From positions 30,118 through 94,117 of the forward strand of contig DBYJ01000061.1 in the NCBI GenBank assembly GCA_002309805.1: a stretch of 64,000 nucleotides of DNA, written 5' to 3'. This stretch comes from Bacteroidales bacterium UBA1189. GTDB lineage: Bacteria > Bacteroidota > Bacteroidia > Bacteroidales > Bacteroidaceae. The notes under the pieces are model-generated. The model was not told where the DNA came from and did no database searches. It saw only the letters and a program-made list of their open reading frames with translations. Shown piece by piece: positions 33,380 through 40,514 of this stretch (its first letter is position 1; every line of letters starts with the position of its first letter). The position numbers and the translations under genes were made by a program.

Positions 33380-34987
33380 ATGAAAACTATGAAAAAGAGT
33401 ATATTTGCAATTCTGGGAGTAAGCTTCTGCATGGCCTTCGGCCTTACGGCTTGCGTTGGTGACCTCAACGTCACACCCATTGACGAGAACATCCAGTTGC
33501 CTGAGGACGTCCTCATGAACCAGGATGCCTACAAAGCTCTGCTGGCGAAGTGTTATCAGGGACTCTGCTGCTCCAGTTCGTTCGGCCCCGATGGCGGTCC
33601 CGACATCGATGGTGTCGATGGCGGCTATGGACAGTATATGCGTGCTGTGGTCAACATGCAGGAAGTCTCCACCGACGTGGTTACTTGCTGCTGGAACGAC
33701 GGTAACCTCGCCGACATCCACAATATGACGTGGAACAGTTCCAACGAGTTCATCCTTTCGATGTACTACCGTATCTTCTATCAGATTGGTCTGTGCAACG
33801 AGTTTATCCGCCGCAGCAATGCTGCCACAATCGACGGATACACCGAGAAGGCAGCCTACATCGCTGAGGCCCGCGCCCTGCGTTTGCTCTCTTACTATCA
33901 CGCTATTGATATGTTCGGCAATGTTCCCTTCTCCACCGAGGAGAATTCTGTCGGCTCTACCGGCCCCGAGCAAATTAAGCGTGCCGACCTCTTCGACTGG
34001 ATGGTGGGAGAAGCTAACGAATTGCTCAGCGGCAACGACCTTGCTGCTGTTGGCCAGAACGAGTACGGCCGTGCCGACAAGGGTCTGGTGCAGATGATTC
34101 TTGCCAAACTCTATCTGAACGCCGAGGTCTGGAAGGGCACAGCCATGTATGGCGACTGCGCTACCCTCTGCGAGCAGATCATCAGCGAGTATCCCCTGCA
34201 CAACAACTGGGGCGACCTGTTCCTTGCCGACAATCATCTCTGGACGAAGAACAAGACCTATCCTCACGGCGACGAGCTTATCTTTGTTGCTCCGCAGGAC
34301 GGCGTGTATCTCCAGTCTTATGGCAGCACCAACTTCCTTGTCTTTGCCAGCACATGGAGTGTGGCAGGTGATGACACCCGCACGATGGATGCCGCTGGCG
34401 ACATGGGTATTTCCTCTGGCTGGTCGGGCTTGAGCCTGACGGGTGCATTCACCAGCAAGTTCACGGATGGTGATGCCCGTGCTACCTTCTTCAAGGGAGG
34501 TTTTGCCCAGTACATCGACCAGATTCGCGACGATGTGGGTGCCAGCAACGGCTGGAAGAGCATGAAGTTCCGCAACGTCAACCACGACGGCTCTGCCGCT
34601 CAGGCTGCCGGTTTCGTCGATATCGACTTCCCCATCTTCCGTAGTGCTGATGCCTACCTGATGTATGCCGAGTGCGCTGCTCGTGGTGCAGCTGAGGAAG
34701 CTAAGGGCTTGCAATACCTCAACACCATCAGCCATCGTGCCGGTGGCCCGCAGCTGACGTTGACGCTCGACAATATCCTCGATGAGCGTGCCCGTGAGCT
34801 CTATCTCGAAGGCCACCGTCGTCAGGACCTCATCCGCTTTGGCAAGTTTACTACCTCCGACTACCTCTGGGAGTTCAAGGGTGGCGTGCAGGGCGGACAG
34901 GCCGTCGAAAGCTACAAGAACCTCTATCCGCTTACCAGCGGCGACACCAACGCCAACGGCAACCTCAAGCAGAACGAGGGCTATTAA
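33380..34987 (+). CDS. susD: SusD-type glycan-binding lipoprotein
   Basis: A 535-residue RagB/SusD lipoprotein that caps the SusC barrel and captures glycan at the cell surface. Signal MKTMKKSIFAILGVSFCMAFGLTAC with lipobox LTAC. The helical TPR-like scaffold contains AEARALRLLSYYHAIDMFGNVPF, LVQMILAKLYLNAEVW and the C-terminal ILDERARELYLEGHRRQDLIRFGKF, which are diagnostic of the family. Follows susC by 13 bp and precedes the SusE/F-like gene. A heptamer repeat fills the spacer to the next start. Confidence 0.93.
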   Translation: MKTMKKSIFAILGVSFCMAFGLTACVGDLNVTPIDENIQLPEDVLMNQDAYKALLAKCYQGLCCSSSFGPDGGPDIDGVDGGYGQYMRAVVNMQEVSTDVVTCCWNDGNLADIHNMTWNSSNEFILSMYYRIFYQIGLCNEFIRRSNAATIDGYTEKAAYIAEARALRLLSYYHAIDMFGNVPFSTEENSVGSTGPEQIKRADLFDWMVGEANELLSGNDLAAVGQNEYGRADKGLVQMILAKLYLNAEVWKGTAMYGDCATLCEQIISEYPLHNNWGDLFLADNHLWTKNKTYPHGDELIFVAPQDGVYLQSYGSTNFLVFASTWSVAGDDTRTMDAAGDMGISSGWSGLSLTGAFTSKFTDGDARATFFKGGFAQYIDQIRDDVGASNGWKSMKFRNVNHDGSAAQAAGFVDIDFPIFRSADAYLMYAECAARGAAEEAKGLQYLNTISHRAGGPQLTLTLDNILDERARELYLEGHRRQDLIRFGKFTTSDYLWEFKGGVQGGQAVESYKNLYPLTSGDTNANGNLKQNEGY

Positions 34988-35027
34988 TTGACAATTCACA
35001 ATTAATAATTGACAATTAACAATTACG
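34986..35027 (+). repeat. Heptamer tandem repeat before a start codon
   Basis: Six 7-nt units (AATTGAC, AATTCAC, AATTAAT, AATTGAC, AATTAAC, AATTACG) fill the whole spacer between the susD stop and the SusE/F-like ATG. Confidence 0.8.
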
Positions 35028-35030
35028 AAT

Positions 35031-37901
35031 ATGAAAAAACTTATTTCTATAGCACTGATTGCCGTCGTGGGGCTGCTGGCGTGGTCCTGCTCGGACGACA
35101 ATATCGTAGCTGTCTATAACCCCGACAATGTCACCGCGCAGACGCTGGGCGACGTGACGGGCACAACGCTTACTCCTGACGGCGAGCCCATCGTTATCAA
35201 CTTCTCGGGTGTTGACTTCGGGCTGGATGTCCCTGCCTCCTACACCCTCTATGTAGCCAAGGCAGGCACGAATTTTGACCCGCAGCAGAAGGTTCCCGCA
35301 ACCATCGATGCTGAGAAGGGCACCATCACCATCAAGCAGCCCGACCTGAACACCGCGTTGCTGAACCTTGGCGCTGCTGCTGATCAGGACTTCGAGGCTG
35401 AGTTCAAACTTGTTGCCAATGCCCTGACCGACAAGAATGTTCCTGTCGCCAGCACTACTACTACATCCGCCACGAAGACGGCCACGTTCAAGGCCTATGA
35501 GGCCACGCTGCTCGACAAGGATGTCTATGAAATCGTGTATGTCCAGGGTAGCTATGCCGGCTGGAACTTCGATAACTGCCAGTACCTCTACAACTACTCG
35601 AAAGACGGCCACACCTATAGCGGCGTGGTTGACCTGAGTGATAAGGCTGCCGAGGGCATCAAGGTGACGGGCACCAACGACTGGGGCAACGAAACCGGCA
35701 ACTGGGGCTTCGACGACGACAGTGGCTCACAGGAAGCCGAGGCCAGCAGCCTGCAGCTGCTCAACGGCTCCAACACCAACGTCACCGCCTACAGCAAGCG
35801 TTTCTACTCCTTCACGTTCGACAAGAACAGCCTTGTGCTGAAGAAGAACTGGGGTGCTGACGTCATCTCCATCATCGGCGGCTTCAACGGCTGGTCCGAC
35901 GAAGGCGAGGTTGACATGGACTACAACCCCGACTACGTCCGCTTCTATGCCGACGTTGACTTTGCCGAGGCTACGGAGTTCAAGTTCCGTGCCGACCATA
36001 CATGGGGCGATGCTGAGTGGGGTGCTGACGCCGTCCTCAAGGGGAGCAACATTCCCTGCGAGGCTGGACAGTACCGTATCTACCTCGACTTGAATAAGAA
36101 TGAAGTCAAGATTGACGCCAACATGTACGGCAAGGAAGAGCCGCAGGCTGGTAAGGACGAGCCCGAACCCGAGCCACAGCCCGCTTATCAGGGATGGGGT
36201 ATCATCGGCAGCTTCAACGACTGGGGTGGCGACGCCGCCATGACTGAGGCTGATGGTGTCTGGACAGGCTATGTCACCCTCGATGCTGAGGCTGAATGGA
36301 AGCTCCGCAAGGATGCCGGTTGGGACGAGAACGTCGGCGGTACCTTCGTTGCTCTTGATGAGCCCTTCACAGCTGTGGCTGGTGGCGACAACATCAAGCT
36401 GGGTCAGGCTGGCTTCTTCAAGGTAGTCTATGACACTACTGCCGGTACCATTACCGTCAGCACTGGCGACGTCTGGGGTGTCATTGGCGACTTCAACAGC
36501 TGGTCTGCCGATGTCTTCATGACCAATGTCGACGGCGTCTGGACGAGCGGACTTGTTGAGCTCAAGGATGCCGGTGGCATTAAGATTCGTCACAACTGTG
36601 GCTGGGACGAGAACTTCGGCGGCACGTTCGCTGCTCTTGGCCAGGCCTTTGAGGCTGTTCCTGGTGGCGACAACATCGCTCTTGAGGCAGGCAAGTACAG
36701 CGTGGTTTACGACAGCAATGCCGGCACCATCACCGTCAACTCCTATGTTCCTGCCAACTGCTGGAGCGTCATCGGCTCTGTGGCTGGCACTGCCTGGGAC
36801 ACCGACTTCTTCATGACCGAGGCCGATGGTCTTTGGACAATCAGCGACTTCGCCATCGCTGAAGGTGACGAGTGGAAGATTCGCTTCAACTGCGACTGGG
36901 CCGAGAACCGTGGCGGTACGTTCGTCGCTCTTGACGAGCCCTTCGCTGTGGAGAACAATGGCGCCAACATCACAGGCGTTCCCGCAGGTACCTATACCAT
37001 CGTCTATGATCCCGCTGCCGAGACCATCACCGTTACCATTCCCAAGTCGGATCCCGTCTGGGGCGTTATCGGTGACTTCAACAGCTGGGGAGGCGACGAA
37101 CTGATGAAGGAGATTGCTCCCGGCATCTGGATGAGCGAAAAGCTCAACCTCTCCGGCGGTTGGAAGGTACGCTTCGATGGCGGCTGGGACGTCAACTTCG
37201 GCGGCAACACGCCCGCTGAGTTCGGCCAGTTTGTGCAGGCTGTACCCGGTGGCGACAACATTAACTTCGAAGGCAACTTCAAGGTCGTTCTCAACACCAA
37301 CAACGGTACCCTTGGCACCCTCGAGTGGGGCCTGGTGGGCAGCATTGCCAGCCTCGGCTTCAACTGGGGCGAGGACTTCCCCATGAACCGTGGTATCGAT
37401 GGCAAGTGGTACAGCATTCCCGTTACCCTCACCACGACTGACGAGTTCAAGATTCGTAAGAATGCCGACTGGGCTGAGAACTTCGGTGGCGCCTATGCCG
37501 CTGTTGACGAGCCGTTTGCAGCTGTGGCTGGAGGCGATAACATCAAGGTCGATGCCGACGGTACTTACATGGTAGTCTATGACCCCGAAGCAGCTACGCT
37601 CATGCTCACCAAGGGCTATTGGGGCGTCATCGGCGGCTTCAACAGCTGGGGTGCCGACGACTTCATGTACTACAATGGCGATGGCAAGTGGTATAGCTTC
37701 AACCGCACCTACGAAGGCGAATGGAAGATTCGTCAGGGTGCCGGTTGGGATGTCAACCGCGGTGGTACGTACGGCGCATTGAACGAGCCTTTCGAGGCTG
37801 TTCCCGGCGGCGATAACATCAGCGTTGGTGAGAGCAGTTTTGGCATTATCTACGATACCGCAACTGAAACCATCACCATCACCACAGACAAGGTGCTCTA
37901 A
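35031..37901 (+). CDS. SusE/SusF-like lipoprotein with eight CBM-like modules
   Basis: A 956-residue surface lipoprotein. Signal MKKLISIALIAVVGLLAWSC with lipobox AWSC. Residues about 25-160 form the N-terminal SusE domain (VTAQTLGDVTGTTLTPDG). Two divergent modules follow (about 170-280 and 281-375), then six close tandem modules beginning near residues 385, 480, 577, 676, 765 and 863. Each starts 'WGVIGDFNSW' or a variant and repeats 'W-K-[IL]-R...W-x-E-N-x-GG-[TA]' and 'PGGDNI'. SusE and SusF of Bacteroides have two and three starch-binding modules, so this is an expanded version. Aromatic WGVIG/FNSW sites fit starch binding, an inference. Near-identical module DNA could allow copy-number change. 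Confidence 0.88.
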   Translation: MKKLISIALIAVVGLLAWSCSDDNIVAVYNPDNVTAQTLGDVTGTTLTPDGEPIVINFSGVDFGLDVPASYTLYVAKAGTNFDPQQKVPATIDAEKGTITIKQPDLNTALLNLGAAADQDFEAEFKLVANALTDKNVPVASTTTTSATKTATFKAYEATLLDKDVYEIVYVQGSYAGWNFDNCQYLYNYSKDGHTYSGVVDLSDKAAEGIKVTGTNDWGNETGNWGFDDDSGSQEAEASSLQLLNGSNTNVTAYSKRFYSFTFDKNSLVLKKNWGADVISIIGGFNGWSDEGEVDMDYNPDYVRFYADVDFAEATEFKFRADHTWGDAEWGADAVLKGSNIPCEAGQYRIYLDLNKNEVKIDANMYGKEEPQAGKDEPEPEPQPAYQGWGIIGSFNDWGGDAAMTEADGVWTGYVTLDAEAEWKLRKDAGWDENVGGTFVALDEPFTAVAGGDNIKLGQAGFFKVVYDTTAGTITVSTGDVWGVIGDFNSWSADVFMTNVDGVWTSGLVELKDAGGIKIRHNCGWDENFGGTFAALGQAFEAVPGGDNIALEAGKYSVVYDSNAGTITVNSYVPANCWSVIGSVAGTAWDTDFFMTEADGLWTISDFAIAEGDEWKIRFNCDWAENRGGTFVALDEPFAVENNGANITGVPAGTYTIVYDPAAETITVTIPKSDPVWGVIGDFNSWGGDELMKEIAPGIWMSEKLNLSGGWKVRFDGGWDVNFGGNTPAEFGQFVQAVPGGDNINFEGNFKVVLNTNNGTLGTLEWGLVGSIASLGFNWGEDFPMNRGIDGKWYSIPVTLTTTDEFKIRKNADWAENFGGAYAAVDEPFAAVAGGDNIKVDADGTYMVVYDPEAATLMLTKGYWGVIGGFNSWGADDFMYYNGDGKWYSFNRTYEGEWKIRQGAGWDVNRGGTYGALNEPFEAVPGGDNISVGESSFGIIYDTATETITITTDKVL

Positions 37902-37926
37902 TCTCCACCATCCCGAAGTAGGAAAA

Positions 37927-37966
37927 GAGAATAGGCAGGATTTGTCCCTGCCTATTCTTGTTTTCC
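37927..37966 (+). terminator. Terminator of the SusC-D-E/F operon
   Basis: GAATAGGCAGG (37929-37939) pairs perfectly with CCTGCCTATTC (37947-37957), followed by TTGTTTT. It starts 26 bp after the stop. Confidence 0.9.
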
Positions 37967-38200
37967 CCAAGCCAAGCAGCCTATTCTGGCACCCCATTTT
38001 CGGGCGATGAGCATCGCGTTTTTGTGCTGCTTTTTCCGTCATCTCGCCAATTCTCGCGGCGGATAGTAATAGGCTCGTTGTGGCGCGGAAAAGGCTTGAT
38101 ATTTTTATTAAAAGGCCTAAAAAATTGTTTTCCAGCCTTTTCGGCGACTAATTCTTTGGCTTCGCGAATGTGGAGCCAAAGAATAATGCTGCCGCTGCCC

Positions 38201-38403
38201 AAGGTAACACGGTTACACGGTTACAGGTTACAAGGTAACAAGGTGTTCACTCGCGCGGAGATAAAGTGGAAAGGAGATACTGGTATAATTTTAAATATAT
38301 ATATATTTAATTTTTCCAATATATAATATATATAATAGCGCGCAAGTGAAAAATGTAAACCTGTTACCTTGTAACCTTGTAACCTGTTACCGTGTTACCG
38401 TGG
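38201..38403. repeat. Inverted element with octamer-repeat arms (GGTTACAM/GGTAACAM)
   Basis: Left arm 38201-38257: units GGTAACAC, GGTTACAC, GGTTACA, GGTTACAA, GGTAACAA, then TTCACTCGCGCG. Right arm 38338-38403 is the inverted counterpart: CGCGCAAGTGAA, then CTTGTAAC-type units. The core of 80 bp is almost pure A/T (ATATATATATTTAA). It occupies the gene-free spacer (37967-38533) between the Sus operon and the metal permease gene. Confidence 0.85.
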
Positions 38404-38533
38404 GGTTTCTTTTTCCTATGCCACCCCATGTCGCACGCAGAACGTTCGTTCGCTGCCGTCCCGCGCGTGCAACCCGGTTGCAGAAAACGGACATTTGTTG
38501 GGGTAGGGTGCACACGGTCTGAAAGGAAAAGCG

Positions 38534-38541
38534 TACCTTTG
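38534..38541 (+). promoter_or_regulatory. -7 box of the metal permease gene
   Basis: TACCTTTG lies 27 bp before the ATG. No clear -33 TTTG. Confidence 0.65.
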
Positions 38542-38567
38542 CCGCAGAAATAAAAAAACAAGTCACT

Positions 38568-39680
38568 ATGAACGAAATTTTCCACCTTATCAACGAGATG
38601 TCGCCCTACCTGCTGCTGGGCTTCCTGATTGCCGGCCTGATGCACGCCTTCATCCCCGGCAAATACTACACGCGCTATTTGGCCAAGCCCAACTTCCGCT
38701 CGGTGCTCAATGCTGCGCTATTCGGCGTGCCCCTGCCACTCTGCTCGTGCGGAGTCATCCCTACGGCCATGTCGTTGCGCAAGGAGGGTGCTTCGAAGGG
38801 CGCTGTGGCATCGTTCCTGATTGCCACGCCGCAGACGGGCGTTGACTCCATCATCGCCACCTACTCACTTATGGGCCTTCCCTTTGCCATCATCCGCCCC
38901 ATCGTGGCTTTCATCACCGCCCTTTTCGGCGGCAGCCTGGTCAATAGGGTGACGAAGAAAGAAAGTCAACGAGTCAACGAGTCAACAAGTCAACAAGTGG
39001 AGGCTCATGATCATTGCCATGAGGGAGAGGAAAAGGCTGAGTCTTGTTGCTGCCATCATCATGAGGAAGGGGAGGAGCATTGCCACCATGCCGAGACGAA
39101 GGAGGGCATGACGTTCTGGCAAAAGATTGTCGTGGCGCTGCGCTATGCCTTCGTCGATATGGTGGAGGATATCGGTAAGTGGCTTGTCGTGGGCCTCGTT
39201 ATCGCTGCCCTCATTACCGTGCTGGTGCCCGATTCGTTCTTCGCCGTCTTCAAGGACAACACGTGGCTCTCCATGTTGCTTGTGTTGGTAATCAGCATCC
39301 CCATGTACATCTGTGCCACAGGCTCCATCCCCATTGCTGTTGCCCTGATGCTGAAGGGCCTGACGCCTGGCTCTGCATTGGTACTCCTTATGGCCGGCCC
39401 TGCTGCCAATATGGCCAGCATCCTCGTCATCCACCATCGACTGGGCGTGAAGACGCTCGTTGCCTACCTCGTCAGCATCATCGGTGGGGCTGTCGCTTCG
39501 GGATTTGTCATCGACTACCTGCTGCCCCGTCATTGGTTCACCGATGCCCTCGTCCAGATAGAGCATTGCACGGAAGCTGGCACATGGTTCACCTGGGCCT
39601 GCACCGCCCTGCTCGTTGTGCTGCTCATAAATGCCTTTGTCCAGAAACGCCATAATCATTCTCATTGTCATTGCCATTAA
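38568..39680 (+). CDS. SO_0444-type Cu/Zn efflux permease
   Basis: A 370-residue inner-membrane permease of the SO_0444/DUF318 type, associated with zinc or copper export. Two sets of about four helices (residues 12-130 and 190-345) are separated by a cytoplasmic-type loop (about 131-185) very rich in His, Cys and Glu (HDHCHEGEE; SCCCHHHEE; EHCHH). The C terminus is HNHSHCHCH. Signatures are PLPLCSCGVIPTAMSLRKEGAS and ICATGSIPIAVALMLKG, repeated as in the family. An octamer array encodes ESQRVNESTSQQVEA just before the metal-binding loop. A Fur-family regulator gene follows 53 bp downstream, which supports metal-controlled expression (inference). Confidence 0.9.
   Translation: MNEIFHLINEMSPYLLLGFLIAGLMHAFIPGKYYTRYLAKPNFRSVLNAALFGVPLPLCSCGVIPTAMSLRKEGASKGAVASFLIATPQTGVDSIIATYSLMGLPFAIIRPIVAFITALFGGSLVNRVTKKESQRVNESTSQQVEAHDHCHEGEEKAESCCCHHHEEGEEHCHHAETKEGMTFWQKIVVALRYAFVDMVEDIGKWLVVGLVIAALITVLVPDSFFAVFKDNTWLSMLLVLVISIPMYICATGSIPIAVALMLKGLTPGSALVLLMAGPAANMASILVIHHRLGVKTLVAYLVSIIGGAVASGFVIDYLLPRHWFTDALVQIEHCTEAGTWFTWACTALLVVLLINAFVQKRHNHSHCHCH
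38966..39000 (+). repeat. In-frame octamer array inside the permease gene
   Basis: Four exact 8-nt units, AGTCAACG, AGTCAACG, AGTCAACA, AGTCAACA, plus AGTGG, read in frame as a linker preceding the His/Cys loop. The cleanest copy of the family. Confidence 0.9.
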
Positions 39681-39715
39681 TTAGTGAATAATGACTAGAT
39701 AATACCATTCACTAA
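39681..39715. promoter_or_regulatory. Perfect 9-bp inverted repeat before the Fur-family gene
   Basis: TTAGTGAAT (39681-39689) and ATTCACTAA (39707-39715) flank an A/T-rich 17-nt centre. It directly follows the permease stop and precedes the regulator ATG at 39734. It could be a small terminator or an operator for the Fur-family protein; not decidable by eye. Confidence 0.4.
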
Positions 39716-39733
39716 CCACTCAAAAAAACTCCC

Positions 39734-40159
39734 ATGAATAATGCCCTTATCTCCGACGAGCAGACGCTCGATAATGCCGGTATCCGTGTGACGGCGGTAC
39801 GTCTGATGGTTTGGCGCCAGGTACGCCATGGCTTCAGCGATGCCTTCTCTTTGGCCGACCTTGAGGCTGCACTGCCCACGGTCGATCGCTCCACCCTGTT
39901 CCGTACGCTCACTACGCTTACCGATGCCCATCTGCTCCACCTCATCGATGACGGCACGGGCTCGCAGAAATACTGCGTCTGCCCTGTGGGCGACACCCAC
40001 CATTGCGGAGGTCACGTTCACTTCACCTGCCTCATGTGCCACCGCACCTTCTGCTTTACCGACATTCACATCCCTGTCGTCCCCTTGCCCGACGGTTTCG
40101 AAGCCCGCGAGACGGAGTATGTCGTCAAGGGCATCTGCTCCTCCTGCCGCAAGGGTTGA
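39734..40159 (+). CDS. Fur-family metal regulator (Zur-like)
   Basis: A 141-residue Fur-superfamily repressor. The winged helix occupies residues about 15-85 (RVTAVRLMVWRQV; STLFRTLTTLTDAHLLHLI). The metal-binding C-terminal part contains THHCGGHVHFTCLMCHRTFCF (shown in part) with the structural CxxC, and a second CxxC at the end (GICSSCRKG), together forming the Cys4 zinc site of Fur/Zur proteins. His residues of the regulatory site are in HHCGGHVHF. Placed after a Cu/Zn exporter, it most likely senses zinc, an inference; Fur or Per specificity is possible. Confidence 0.88.
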   Translation: MNNALISDEQTLDNAGIRVTAVRLMVWRQVRHGFSDAFSLADLEAALPTVDRSTLFRTLTTLTDAHLLHLIDDGTGSQKYCVCPVGDTHHCGGHVHFTCLMCHRTFCFTDIHIPVVPLPDGFEARETEYVVKGICSSCRKG

Positions 40160-40213
40160 CAATATACCTTGATGTAATTCTGATAAGATAGGGGGGCTCC
40201 TTATCCCGAAGAG

Positions 40214-40297
40214 CTTTGCCTACGTTAGGAAATTATTCCTAAGGATTAAAATTTTATTTGCCTGCGCTGAGAATTTATTCCAAAGGAATGAGAGTTA
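40214..40297. repeat. Reverse-oriented 21-23-bp repeat units
   Basis: Read on the minus strand: a unit starting GGAATAAATTCTCAGCGC, then AGGCAAATAAAATTTTAATC, then AGGAATAATTTCC. These match the 21-bp array at 11161. Both arrays lie directly upstream of a promoter-repeat element. No gene lies here. Confidence 0.65.
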
Positions 40298-40301
40298 TAT
40301 A

Positions 40302-40501
40302 GCATTATCTCTCGCCTTGCACTATCTTTATGGGCTTTCAGCCCATTTAGACAGGCTGCGGCTCGGCTAATTGCAAAATTATTTGCATTATCTCTCACCT
40401 TGCACTATCTTTAAGGGCTTTCAGTCCTTTTAGATAGGCTTCGGCTCGGATAATTGCAAAATTATTTGCATTATCTCTCACCTTGCACTATCTTTGTACC
40501 C
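40302..40501 (+). repeat. 83-bp promoter-hairpin tandem repeat
   Basis: Two exact-length 83-bp units (40302-40384 and 40385-40467) and a third, truncated after its -7 box. Each carries GCATTATCTCTC, CTTGCACTATCTTT, a hairpin (for example TATGGGCT-ttc-AGCCCATT) and a tail resembling AGATAGGCTTCGGCTCGG, then TTGCAAAATTATTTG. The last unit ends in a consensus promoter. Confidence 0.88.
40465..40496 (+). promoter_or_regulatory. M6 protease operon promoter
   Basis: TTTG (40465-40468), 20 nt, TATCTTTG (40489-40496). Transcription would begin near 40502, which places the start codon at the ATG at 40515 rather than the in-frame TTG at 40494. Confidence 0.85.
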
Positions 40502-40514
40502 AATTAAGTTGAAC

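Noticed and set aside
30337..33516. 1059-codon minus-strand open frame across susC
   Set aside because: Exact antisense of a well-supported SusC gene. Val/Ala/Gly/Asp composition without motifs marks a reading shadow.
35727..38042. 771-codon minus-strand open frame
   Set aside because: Antisense to the modular SusE/F-like gene. Its apparent repeats only mirror the modules on the other strand.
38258..38337. Replication origin in the A/T-rich core
   Set aside because: No DnaA-box cluster, dnaA or other origin genes nearby; the core belongs to the inverted repeat element.
40302..40501. Insertion-sequence ends or a MITE with target duplication
   Set aside because: Inverted repeats are internal hairpins, no target duplication was seen, and the exact 83-bp period with promoter boxes fits tandem duplication better.
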